A DNA stretch of 64,000 nt from Castanea sativa. Taxonomy: Eukaryota > Streptophyta > Magnoliopsida > Fagales > Fagaceae. Positions 46,774 through 56,877 of the stretch are shown here, one piece after another (positions within the stretch are counted from its first letter, which is position 1; each line of letters opens with the position of its first letter). The position numbers and the translations under genes are program-made. Under the pieces are notes generated by a model. The model was given only the letters and a program-made list of their open reading frames with translations, was not told where the DNA came from and did no database searches. The stretch spans positions 33,011,373 to 33,075,372 of the forward strand of contig NC_134019.1 in assembly GCF_040712315.1 (NCBI RefSeq). Direction: 5' to 3'.

Positions 46774-49591
46774 AGTTCCATCAACTTGTAAGCTAGCTTT
46801 ACCATCTCTTGAGTATATTCTTGGCATACCTCCCTGGTTAGTTGTCAAGGGATTCCATCAGTTCACATAGGTTTCATCCTTGAATTTGTCCTCAAACCAG
46901 ACTTCAAAGTTGTTTTTCACTCTAAAAGAAGAAACAATTTTTTGCGGAAACTTCTCCTATTTGTTAGTACTATATATTGTATGACTTAAACAACAATCCA
47001 TAACTCAACCAGCACTCATATGGCTTGCAAAATAATCTCAATTCCTGCCAAATATACCATGATAAATGGCAAATTGGCAACTGAACCTAAAGCAGGGGTT
47101 GCCCCCAAATTTTGGAAAGCGTAAGAGAAAGAAAAGAAACGGAAACAAAAAGGAAATCGCTACAGGTACTGAAAATATGCACCGAATTCTTCACAACTTA
47201 TTGCTATTGTATTGCAGTGCCAGGCCTGGGGTGAATGCTTGGGTGTGAAAAATCCAGTGCATTTTTTTGGTGCCTATGGCACTACTCAAACAAAAGGATA
47301 GGAAAGGCCACAGTGCTTATTGCTTAAGGTGTTTCAACTTTTGAATTTTAAATCAATAGTATAAGAGTTAACCTTAGATAACTAGCTATCAACAAGCACG
47401 CACCATCCACTCTCTTGTGGTAAATACCTAAAAGTGTGCTGCGATTTTACAAGGACGCTATACACTATAGTCCTAAAATAATGGAACATTAAGCATATAT
47501 TCTACCTGGTTCTCCCTCTTTACAAGGTTTCTCATCCATGAAAAATACATCAAATTAAATGTTGCATGTTGAAAGAAGATATGAAAAAAAAAGTAGAGCA
47601 AGCAAGGTTAATATCCAGAGTTTCCAAAAATGAAGTCAGTCCGTCAGTGGAGCCTGCTAGCATTGGACTGTACTCATATATGCTGTAAAGAATGCATGTA
47701 CTGTGTTTTTTTGGAGAGAAGTGGTCCTACCAAATTAATAAAAGAGCATTTTCCATCCTATTATTACTGATAATAAATTTGATCTGGTGCTAGCAGAGCA
47801 AGTACTTATACAACCAACAAACAATGAGTTTGTAACTACGTACTAAATATGAATCATGCTAATGACTTTTAGGCCAAATGGTATTTATCTTGTGTTTTGA
47901 ACAAAGACTTCCAGAATTCAAATTCCTCCATTCTCATTTAAAATGTATTAAAAAAAATCTACTAATCAAAATTCATGGATATATCTATTTTACAAGCTAG
48001 CTATGTTGGTAGTTGAGCTTATGAAATTTGTTGCTTTTGACTGGTTAATTATTCTATACTGCCAAACAGGGTAATTATTCAGTATTTAAACACCCCAATA
48101 GAAGAGAAAGGGGGAAAAAAAGCTATTCCAAACTCTGATTATAATTCTCAGTCTTCCTCAATCCTCACCTTCCTCTTCTCTTCCATTCCATAATAATTAG
48201 ATTTTTATCAGTCTCCATAATAATTATTATTCCTTTTTCTTCTTTTGGGTTGTTAGTAAAAAGAATTATAATTCTCAGTCTTCTTTTGGATTTTTATATT
48301 AGTAAAAAGAATTATAACCAGAATTTTGTTTAATTATTAAGACACAAATGATCCATAATGATTAGTAGTATAATTTACAAAAACATATTTTCATAGAACA
48401 TAAATCATGTTAAATTACCTTAACTCAAGTGGGTACTTAGGCCACTGGTTTTTCCACTCCGTGACTTCCTCATCATCAGGCTCAGGCGAAGCTGGGACAG
48501 TAGCGGGATCATTTATGGTAAAATCAAAGACCTCCCTCCAATCCTTAACATTCTTAGTATGCTCATTGTCATAGTGACTAATGGTGGTTGTTTTACAAGT
48601 CACTAATACTTTAAGAAGGCTGACGGGAGTATTGAACCCGTCAGCTATAGTCATGAGGACACCTCCTTTGGACGCTCGAGGCCACACCCCACACAGGACG
48701 AGGTTAGGCTGAAGTATTAGGTGACGGGGTCAAGACTGAAGGACCTAAGGTGACGACTTTCCCGGAGATGTACGTAGGGTGACGACTGTATAAGAGACAT
48801 ACGTAGGGCGATGACTGTATAAGAGGCGTACGTAAGCTGATGACCTTAGCAGGTAAAAGCTAAGGTCGTCACCCAACCTTCATTCTCAACCTATTTTGTC
48901 CTCTACATACGTGAATAGAAGGAAAGTTCTTGCGCTACACGCTCGGCCTTAGTCAAGAAGACTCCTATAAGGAAAAGAGTTCTAGATGATACGCAAAATC
49001 CACAAACCACTCTCCCAGAAGGAAAGTACTTCTTCGCCAAGGCGCTTATTTCAGATTCATACCACTATATATACCCCAAAGACCCTCATAAGCGAAAGTA
49101 CGCACAATTATCCCAACTCTGGCACTCTAGGGTTGTTGAAAAGACTCTGACTTGACCGTCGGCGGGTTTTTGGCCAACACCACACCGGTGCTCTCTGTTC
49201 GGTCCTTTATTTTCTCTTCGCAGGTTTTGCTTGGATCTAGAAAATCCTCACTGATTTACTGGTGATTTCTTCGGCCTCATCAGTGACCATACACATTTTT
49301 CTCACTCTTCCTCACCTTACTCTTCTCTTTCGCACTCAGCGCAGAGAATTTTCTCGATGCACTATAAATCTTCTCGCGCTTCTCTAAAGGCACCCCATGG
49401 TTGATCACCTGGAAGAACCCCCACTCCTTGCATGCACTGCCTATCTCTTTGACAAGGCTTTCAATGGCAGAAACATTGTCAGGGGAGTGTATAGGAGAAA
49501 GATCGATTAATGGGATGCCTTGGCCTTCGATGTAGGAGATTTTTGGCCTATATTCAGGTTCTTGGATAAAAGCTGGGTCAACCTCTCCCAT
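46772..49591 (-). pseudogene. 2OGD pseudogene D
   Basis: Exon 1 starts with ATG at 49591 (MGEVDPAFIQEPEYRPK) and reads cleanly to 49288. It is interrupted by a 704-bp insertion (48579-49282 plus TSD) and resumes at 48578 (YDNEHTKNVKDW) to a normal GT donor after 48419. Exon 2 begins at 46833 behind an AG acceptor (EVCQEYTQEMVKLAYKLMEL) but is cut off after about 20 residues at an (AT)n tract. The iron-binding half of the protein is absent. Intron 1 (46834-48418) keeps blocks of the A and B intron 1. Apart from the insertion, exon 1 is undamaged, so the loss looks younger than that of C. Confidence 0.9.
48579..49282 (-). mobile_element. Probable solo LTR inserted in exon 1 of pseudogene D, TSD GTGAC
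   Basis: 704 bp flanked by GTGAC on both sides (48574-48578, 49283-49287). Removing it and one GTGAC restores the exon's register. On the minus strand it starts TGATGAGGCCGAAG and ends CACCATTA. It has a TATA-like GGTATATATAGTGG near 49065-49078, an AATAAA near 49208, and tandem ACGTACG(T/C)CTCTTATACAGTC words near 48765-48830. It is markedly more GC-rich than its surroundings. A 5-bp target duplication and the promoter features fit a solo LTR; the TA end (rather than CA) is odd. Confidence 0.75.
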
Positions 49592-50581
49592 GATTGGTGA
49601 TTTTTGTTTGTGGAAAGAGATGGTTTTCCTTTGTTCTTCTTAGAGAGAGATTGAGTTTGATGTACATTGAACTTGGACGTGATTTCGTTAGTGCGAAGAG
49701 ACGGTTCTCTTCATTACAGAGGGAAATGTTGTGACTAGGGACAAACCAAGCGTTCGTAGACACGAAGGCAGTGACAAAAATAGCCACCTAGAATGTATAT
49801 CCTATTATCATGAATGTAAATTAAAGTCATGGTCATTGATTCTCGTACATGCTCTTTTGTAAATCATTCCCACCTACTACTCATTTAATGTTTTAAATAT
49901 TAAAAGTTTTGTAACTTAATTGATATTTTGGTATTTTTAATCTATACACATTCATAATTTAAATATCCATTTTCCTTTAGTAACTATCAAATTAAAAAAA
50001 AAAAAAAAAAAATGAACAATATTATGCTTAAATTACGGATGATACTATTTGATGTGACTTCCAAATATGATACGAAGTTAGCAAGTTAAGGTGTTTAGAC
50101 TTAACAGGTTTGTGTTATATTTAGATCGACATGAATTAATTTGTTTAATAAACCAATCAATTTGAATTTGACATGCAAAGCCTGTTTGAACCCAATTCAT
50201 TTAACTGAAGGTCAATTTTACCAATTTACCCTTCAAAATTTATGTGTGTAATCTATATATTTATATATAATAATAGGTAAATCAGAGAGAAAATATAATT
50301 AAGTTCCAAATTGGAATTTAATTAGAGTCTAATTTTGCACCATGTGTCTAATCTAATCTAAATTTTAGAATTTTGTGCCAATTGAGTTAATTTAGTGTAA
50401 AAATTGAATTTTAATTAGAGTTTAATTTTGCGCCATATGTCCCATCTTATTTAAATTTTTAAATTTTTGTGCCAAATTAGTTAATTTAGTATAGAAAACG
50501 ATGAGTCCAATATAATAAACCATAAAAAACATAATCATATAACTGAAAAAATTCAAATTTATAAGTCATATATATATATAC
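49592..50581. other. 5' flank of pseudogene D and unit-start repeat
   Basis: No gene is seen. The shared upstream motif of A, B and E is not found here. From about 50265 the sequence resembles the start of the A/E duplication (AATAGGTAAAT, TCTAATTTTGC.CCATGTGTC), with the latter block occurring twice (about 50325-50365 and 50405-50445). It ends in a short (AT)n at 50566-50580, next to the pararetrovirus-like locus. Confidence 0.5.
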
Positions 50582-50736
50582 CATAAAGGGGGGAGGACGA
50601 CAGCACAGAAGGCAGAAGCACAACAGATAGCAGATATATGGAATAATTCGAAATAAATAATAATTGAAAGTAAGGCTGTAGAACCAGCCAAGCAGTTGTA
50701 TATCAAAATAATTCAAAGTATTGAAAACAGCAGTTG

Positions 50737-50742
50737 TTTATT
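50737..50742 (-). terminator. Poly(A) signal of the left arm
   Basis: AATAAA on the minus strand, about 215 bp downstream of the TATA box, as expected for a terminally redundant pararetroviral transcript. Confidence 0.55.
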
Positions 50743-50953
50743 GAATATACATCAAAATACTTACAGTAGTAGCAGCAACAAGATTACAGTGATCAACAGG
50801 TTGGGTAAATAGTACAAGGCTTGAAAGCTAGTCCTGGTTCCTAGTTACAAGCTTTGTGTATCAGTGAGATATCTTGATCTAAGAAAGTCCTAGAGAGAGT
50901 TCTAAGGGAAATCCTAGAAAAGATTTTGAGTTTAACAATAAGGGATAACCCCC

Positions 50954-50961
50954 CTTATATA
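50954..50961 (-). promoter_or_regulatory. TATA box of the left arm, facing outwards
   Basis: TATATAAG followed by a G-run on the minus strand, about 310 bp beyond the end of the coding module. Transcription from it would run towards pseudogene D, whose ATG is about 1.36 kb downstream on the same strand. Confidence 0.55.
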
Positions 50962-51274
50962 AGTGAATAAAGTAGTAAACAGTACAAAATAAATAGTGAC
51001 ATTTTACTATTCACATCAGGACCCGTGAGGAGTAATAGGAGCACAATATCTGGAAGGAATCAGATCAGCTTTTGAGACCGAAAGTAGTTTGGCATGTTGT
51101 GCCTAAAATATCAGCAAAATAGCTTTATCTTTTCGAAAAGCCTGTATCTTGGAATAGTCAACAATGGAGGGGTGATGGTGCCAATATAGTCAACAAGGGA
51201 TCATTGTTGTCAGGAAAGCATTTCCAATAGTAAATATCCAATAAGAAAATCTTGTGTTGGGATCACTATGCTTT

Positions 51275-52480
51275 TTAGGTAGAAGCTGCATCAGACGGGT
51301 AACCAGCATAAGGATCATCTGGAGAGGGATCCCATGGGGGATCATCATTGCATTCATGTTCGTGATAAGTTGAATATTGATTACAGAAACCACAATACAT
51401 TAATGGTTCATGAACAGGATCTCTTGTGAGAAATATTCTTGGGTCATCATGTTCTTCCCTTTGCAAATGTCGGACCGCAGAAGCATAAGGTTTGTTAACA
51501 AAAACAGAAATTCTATCTGTATAACCAAAGAAATGGTAGTCTTTCCATAATTTTTCAGAGACATCAAGAATTCGATTATTAAAGTAACTTCTCCAACATT
51601 CAGCAAGAGCATAGGGATGTTTATGGGAAACATAAGCATTTCCTTCGTACCATTGGGCTTGGTGATTATATCCATTAATAAGAACAAGATGCTTGGAAGG
51701 TTGAACATTCATCCAATTTTTCTTTTCCCATTTGGGCAAAGTACTCCAACATCGGATTGAAACATAAGGGGTTGCTGCAACATCTGCAACAACTTTTTGG
51801 ATAATATTAGGAAACTGGTTAATTTGATTATGACTCGTTAATTTGATGAGTCTGACAAAACCAAATTCAAACATTTGAGAAAGCCAAAAAGGATCATCAT
51901 CAGAACCATCTTCATAATTAATCAAAAGGCCAGGGAAAGGATGGGTTTTTTCATGTACTCTAAGACTGCTCCCAAAGTATTTTCCCCATTTCTTTTTCAG
52001 GTAGCCTCTGTTGGGGCCATCAGGTTCAACAATGGTAGGGGAAATTGAGACAAGGGTTTTGAAATGTTTTAACCAAAGATCAAGATCTTTAGTCATAGCC
52101 TTGCTTTCAAAAGTGCAAGTTTGTACTTCTGGAGGCAAGTTGGCAACAGCACTTTTAAGCGAAGATTGGTTTTTTAGACTCAACCTAGCAAAATCAGTAC
52201 CCATTATAGTCTTTCTATCCATTGAATGGATTTCCTCTTTGCCAAAGAGTTGACTAATCAGGTTTGATTCATCATGATGGTTTTAAGCGTAAACAAGGCA
52301 ATTAAAAAGTTGGTCAGCAAAAGCTGCATTTTCAGTAGTAGGGTCAACAATTTGGGTGGCAAGGTTAACAAGGTGAATTTCAAGTGCTCTCATGGTTTTT
52401 TTGAATAGTTTGTGGTGGTTTGAAGAGTGGGCAGCTTGAAGATTGTCTAGAATGAATTTAATGGAATCTGGTAATTCACT
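51275..52480 (-). pseudogene. Arm coding module, left copy (unknown conserved domain)
   Basis: In frame with the core ORF after a TAG at 52481. One further stop (TAA near 52285) precedes an open stretch of 315 codons (52222-51275). It is rich in Trp/His/Cys: WLKHFKTLV, GYLKKKWGKYFG, YVSIRCWSTLPKWEKKNW, then a Cys/His patch (YCGFCNQYSTYHEHEC), and ends with a Pro/Asp-rich tail (WDPSPDDPYAGYP). I do not recognise the domain. The right arm lacks both of these stops, so they arose after the duplication. Confidence 0.7.
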
Positions 52481-54667
52481 CTAGATTCCATTATGGAATT
52501 GCAAGTCTGTGTTCAATACTTCATGTAAAGTTAATATGATATCACCACTGGAATATGTCAACTCTGCAGGGACAAATTCCTGAAGGGATGTTGCATTACT
52601 GGATTTTACTCTAGAAGATGCGCTTTCATGCATTACAAAAGGGTATCCCGCTGGGAACCTTTCGTCTTGAGGAAAGTCCTGTGCAGGTGCTTTCCCCTTG
52701 TCCCTCTTTTCTACCGAAGAAGTCATAATATTCCACTTAGTAGTAGTAGTATTAAATTTTACTTTGTCCTGCCAAGTAAGGGAGAGGATGTTAAGCCAAT
52801 TGGCCATAGTTAATAGTATGATAGAATATTTTTTGGAAAAGTAAGAGTAAATAGTATCAATAAAATTCTTTTGAAAAGTATGAGGAAATAGTATCATAGG
52901 AATTCTTTTGAAAAGGTCAATAGTAATATATATTGGTTGTGCCGGACAATGAGTGTTAGGATGACAATGATTGTGTTGGAGAATATTGTGGTAAGAGTGT
53001 TGGAGAATATTATTGTAAGAAGATAACATGCTACGGACAATTTTGGACCAAAGCAAAGACTTGGTCAAAAGCCTAATGCTTTTTTGAGTTTTAGCATCCG
53101 TAGGAATCATAGGAAATCCTTTGGTGAAGATATACCTTTCACTAAGGATTTTGTCATCATGCAAGTAGTCAACAAGAGAGATATCCATATTATCAGGGTA
53201 TCTATCATTCATTAGAACACTGTGACAATCGGCAATTATTGTTGGCAACAAATGAGTAAAGAGTTGTCCACCAGCCTTCTTAGAGCTATCCTTTTGTTTA
53301 ATAAAGTTAAGATGTTTATTAATATTATGAGTTTCACACTTTGCACAAAATTTGAATTTTACTTTTTGTCCAAAAGGATCAGTAGTAATCCCATAATCTT
53401 CAGTAAGAAAATGATACAAAGAATCAATAAAAGCCAAACCAAGAATTACTTTATCAGTCATGTTTTTAACAAGTACAGAGGGAATTTTGAAGCAAACATT
53501 ATCATGGCAAATATGAGCATTATTTAATTCATACTTGATTTTCATTTTAGTTCCATTAGCAGAAACTAATCTTTTCGTAGATTTTTCAAAATATTTAGAA
53601 GGAATCAGTCCTTCTTGAATACAATTAACATCAGCACCAGAATCAATCAGAGCAATAACATCAAAAGCATAATCATGAGCAACAACAATTTTGACTTTAG
53701 TGTACCATTTGGGTAGCATATGTTTAACAAGAGATAATTGATTATCAATTAAATTAATCAAGGTACGATCAGAAGCATTACCAAGAGGAGAAGCTTGTTG
53801 TTCAGATTCATCTCCGTCCTTTTGCTCATCATCATTAGATTGGTGTTTATCCATAGTTTTATCAATCTTTAGAATTAACAATTCTTGTTTAAGATGATCA
53901 TTATCATGTTTAATAGTTTTAACATCATTTTTTAATTGAATTATTTCTTGTTTAACAGTTTTTATTTCATGTTGAAGATCATTAACAGTTATCTCTTTTG
54001 ATTTATTTTTATTAAATCTTTTCAGAGTTTCTTCAAAACTTATCGTAGAATTAGGTCTTTTATCCTTATCTTCTTTTGTTAAGTTTTTCAAAAACTTATC
54101 AAGATAATCTTTCTGTAAATTAGGATCTTCAATCTTACTTATCATTGTTAATAGTAAATCATCATTCTCTTTACTTTTGGTTAACATTTTAACAGATTTA
54201 ATCACATTACAACAAGAATCTCTACAGCCAAGTTTAATATTAGGAGATTTAGAAACATCACTACAGGAGTGATAATCAGAATCAGATGAGGAGGAAAAAT
54301 CCTCTTCAAAGGAATCAGTTGAAGCAGCAGATTCAAGAATTTGAAATAATTCATTTTGATCATTATTATTAATGTTCAACATGTTCACCTTATTTTTCAA
54401 CTTACCAGGCTTTTGGTTACAGTCTTTACTGAAATGGCCAAATTTGCCACAATTAAAGCACTTACCTTTACCTGGTCTCTGTTTATCATGTTTTCGAAAA
54501 GCAGTTTTGTTTTTAGCATAAAAATCATTGGGTTTAACAAAGTGGGTTCTGTATCTTTTATGCTTTTTATGGGAATAACTTTTGTAAACCTTATCATGTT
54601 TACTTTTTCCTTTTTGCCTAGAAGGGGCAATAGGAGGTAAACCATATTGTTCACAGAAATTACCCAT
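52481..54667 (-). pseudogene. Core ORF: zinc knuckle, coiled coil, aspartic protease (728 codons)
   Basis: The first Met in frame is at 54667, but coding similarity extends upstream (to about 54890) across a frame break and stops, so this is a truncated gag/coat-like polyprotein. A basic region (residues 18-68) precedes a CCHC knuckle (C70, C73, H78, C83). A Ser/Asp-rich acidic stretch (about 115-140) and a heptad-like coiled coil (about 228-272) follow, then a retropepsin with D-S-G at 342-344 and ILG at 408-410. This order is that of caulimovirid coat and protease regions. From about 440 on, where RT should begin, the sequence shows no RT motif and joins the arm module at about 680. Confidence 0.75.
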
Positions 54668-54896
54668 TTCATATTTAGCTTTCTTTTTATCTTTTAACTG
54701 TTGTTTTAACCATTTTCATCATTGCACATATTAATTCTAATTTTCTTAATAGTGCTGAAAATATCACCATAGGTTAAATTATCAAAATCAATAGAATCAT
54801 TTTTACCAATTAATTCATTTTTTACCTTATGAGCAAAAATAGGAGGCAGACCGTCAATAAACTTCTCTTTCCAATAAGGCTTCTCTTTCCAATAAA
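54668..54896 (-). pseudogene. Upstream gag/coat-like remnant of the core
   Basis: The minus strand reads FIDGLPPIFAHKV and FDNLTYGDIFSTI-like pieces, then a frame break near 54700-54715 before the 728-codon ORF. It is cut at 54896 by the right arm. The 16-bp word CTTCTCTTTCCAATAA occurs twice at the cut (54862-54877, 54880-54895). Confidence 0.6.
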
Positions 54897-54937
54897 CCAG
54901 TAATGCAACATCCCTTCAGGAATTTGTCCCGGCAGAG

Positions 54938-56224
54938 GTGACATATTCCAGTGGTGATATCATATTAACTTTACAGAAAGTATTGAACACAAACTTGCAA
55001 TTCCATAATGGAATCTATAATGAATTACCAGATTTCATTAAATTCATTCTAGACAATCTTCAAGCTGCCCACTTTTCAAACCACCACAAACTATTCAACA
55101 AAACCATGAGAGCACTTGAAATTCACCTTGTTAACCTTGCCACCCAAATTGTTGACCCTACTACTGAAAATGCAGCTTTTGCTGACCAACTTTTTAATTG
55201 CCTTGTTTACGCTCAAAACCATCATGATGAATCAAACCTGATTAGTCAACTCTTTGGCAAAGAAGAAATCCATTCAATGGATAGAAAGACTATAATGGGT
55301 ACTGATTTTGCTAGGTTGAGTCTAAAAAACCAATCTTTGCTTAAAAGTGCTGTTGCCAACTTGCCTCCAGAAGTACAAACTTGCATTTTTGAAAGCAAGG
55401 CTATGACTAAAGATCTTGATCTTTGGTTAAAACATTTCAAAACCCTTGTCTCAATTGCCCCTACCATTGTTGAACCTGATGGCCCCAACAGAGGCTACCT
55501 GAAAAAGAAATGGGGAAAATACTTTGGGAGCAGTCTTAGGGTACATGAAAAAACCCATCCTTTCCCTGGCCTTTTGATTAATTATGAAGATGGTTCTGAT
55601 GATGATCCTTTTTGGCTTTTTCAAATGTTTGAATTTGGTTTTGTCAGACTCATCAAATTAACGAGTCATAATCAAATTAACTAGTTTCCTAATATTATCC
55701 AAAAAGTTGTTGCAGATGTTGCAGCAACCCCTTATGTTTCAATCCGATGTTGGAGTACTTTGCCCAAATGGGAAAAGAAAAATTGGATGAATGTTCAACC
55801 TTCCAAGCATCTTGTTCTTATTAATGGATATACTCACCAAGGCCAATGGTATGAAGGAAATGCTTATGTTTCCCATAAACATCCCTATGCTCTTGCTGAA
55901 TGTTGGAGAAGTTACTTTAATAATCGAATTCTTGATGTCTCTGAAGAATTATGGAAAGACTACCATTTCTTTGGTTGTACAGATAGAATTTCTGTTTTTG
56001 TTAACAAACCTTATGCTTCTGCGGTCCGGCATTTGCAATGGGAAGAACATGATGACCTAAGAATATTTCTTACAGGAGATCCTGTTCATGAACTATTAAT
56101 GTATTGTGGTTTCTGTAACCAATATTCAACTTATCATGAACATGAATGCAATGATGATCCCCCATGGGATCCCTCTCCAGATGATCCTTATGCTGGTTAC
56201 CCGTCTGATGCAGCTTCTACCTAA
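54938..56224 (+). pseudogene. Arm coding module, right copy
   Basis: Open from 54938 to a TAG at 55682. That stop replaces a CAG present in the left arm, a C-to-T change. The same frame then continues to 56224. The sequence is otherwise almost the same as the left copy, including the Cys/His patch and the Pro/Asp tail. It lacks the two stops of the left copy. Confidence 0.75.
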
Positions 56225-56537
56225 AAAGCATAGTGATCCCAACACAAGATTTTCTTATTGGATATTTACTATTGGAAATGCTTTCCTGACAACAATGATC
56301 CCTTGTTGACTATATTGGCACCATCACCCCTCCATTGTTGACTATTCCAAGATACAGGCTTTTCGAAAAGATATTGCTATTTTGCTGATATTTTAGGCAC
56401 AACATGCCAAACTACTTTCGGTTTCAAAAGCTGATTTGATTCCTTCCAAATATTGTGTTCCTATTACTCCTCACGGGTCCTGATGTGAATAGTAAAATGT
56501 CACTATTTATTTTGTATTTTTTACTACTTTATTCACT

Positions 56538-56545
56538 TATATAAG
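56538..56545 (+). promoter_or_regulatory. TATA box of the right arm, facing outwards
   Basis: CACTTATATAAGGGGGG on the plus strand. The transcript would run into unit E, antisense to gene E, whose stop codon is about 1.9 kb downstream. Confidence 0.55.
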
Positions 56546-56758
56546 GGGGGTTGTCCCTTATTGTTAAACTCAGAATCTTTTTCTAGGATTTCCCTTAGAA
56601 CTCTCTCTAGGACCTCCTTTGATCAAGATATCTCACTGATTACACAAAGCTTGTAACTAGGAACCAGGACTAGCTTTCAAGCCTTGTACTGTTTACCCAA
56701 CCTGTTGATCACTGTAATCTTGTTGCTACTACTACTGTAAGTATTTTGATATATATTC

Positions 56759-56764
56759 AATAAA
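56759..56764 (+). terminator. Poly(A) signal of the right arm
   Basis: AATAAA about 215 bp after the TATA box, mirrored in the left arm. Confidence 0.55.
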
Positions 56765-56810
56765 CAACTGCTGTTTTCAATATTTTGAATTATTTTGATA
56801 TACAACTGCT

Positions 56811-56815
<5 letters not shown>

Positions 56816-56870
<55 letters not shown>
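56816..56870. repeat. (AT)n microsatellite between viral-like locus and unit E
   Basis: About 27 AT units. In copy 1 of the duplication the same position has only a few AT units beside the Helitron end. Confidence 0.97.

Positions 56871-56877
<7 letters not shown>

Larger units (their letters stand above)
50689..52602 (-). repeat. Left arm of the inverted repeat
   Basis: Reverse-complement match to 54897-56812 over its whole length, with sparse substitutions and almost no indels. From inside outwards: the coding module, a stop near 51275, an untranslated region, a TATA box and a poly(A) signal. Confidence 0.95.
50582..56812. mobile_element. Endogenous pararetrovirus-like (caulimovirid-like) locus with inverted arms
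   Basis: Two arms, 50689-52602 and 54897-56812, are near-identical inverted copies of about 1.91 kb. They surround a core of about 2.3 kb. The core, on the minus strand, encodes a CCHC knuckle, a coiled coil and an aspartic protease. Each arm holds a further coding module, then a TATATAAG box and an AATAAA signal pointing outwards. There are no LTRs in direct orientation, no flanking target duplication and no RT. This fits rearranged endogenous Caulimoviridae DNA better than an LTR retrotransposon. Bases 50582-50688 are extra outer sequence only on the left. All coding parts are broken. Confidence 0.7.
54897..56812 (+). repeat. Right arm of the inverted repeat
   Basis: Reverse-complement counterpart of 50689-52602. 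It starts abruptly in the middle of the coding module and ends at an (AT)n microsatellite. Confidence 0.95.

Noticed and set aside
52011..52253. Plus-strand ORF with a matching minus-strand ORF at 55246-55488
   Set aside because: These are antisense shadows of the same coding module in the two inverted arms; their similarity only reflects the inverted repeat.
50689..56812. Reading the two arms as LTRs of one retrotransposon
   Set aside because: They are inverted, not direct, contain coding sequence, lack TG...CA ends, and no primer-binding site or target duplication flanks them.
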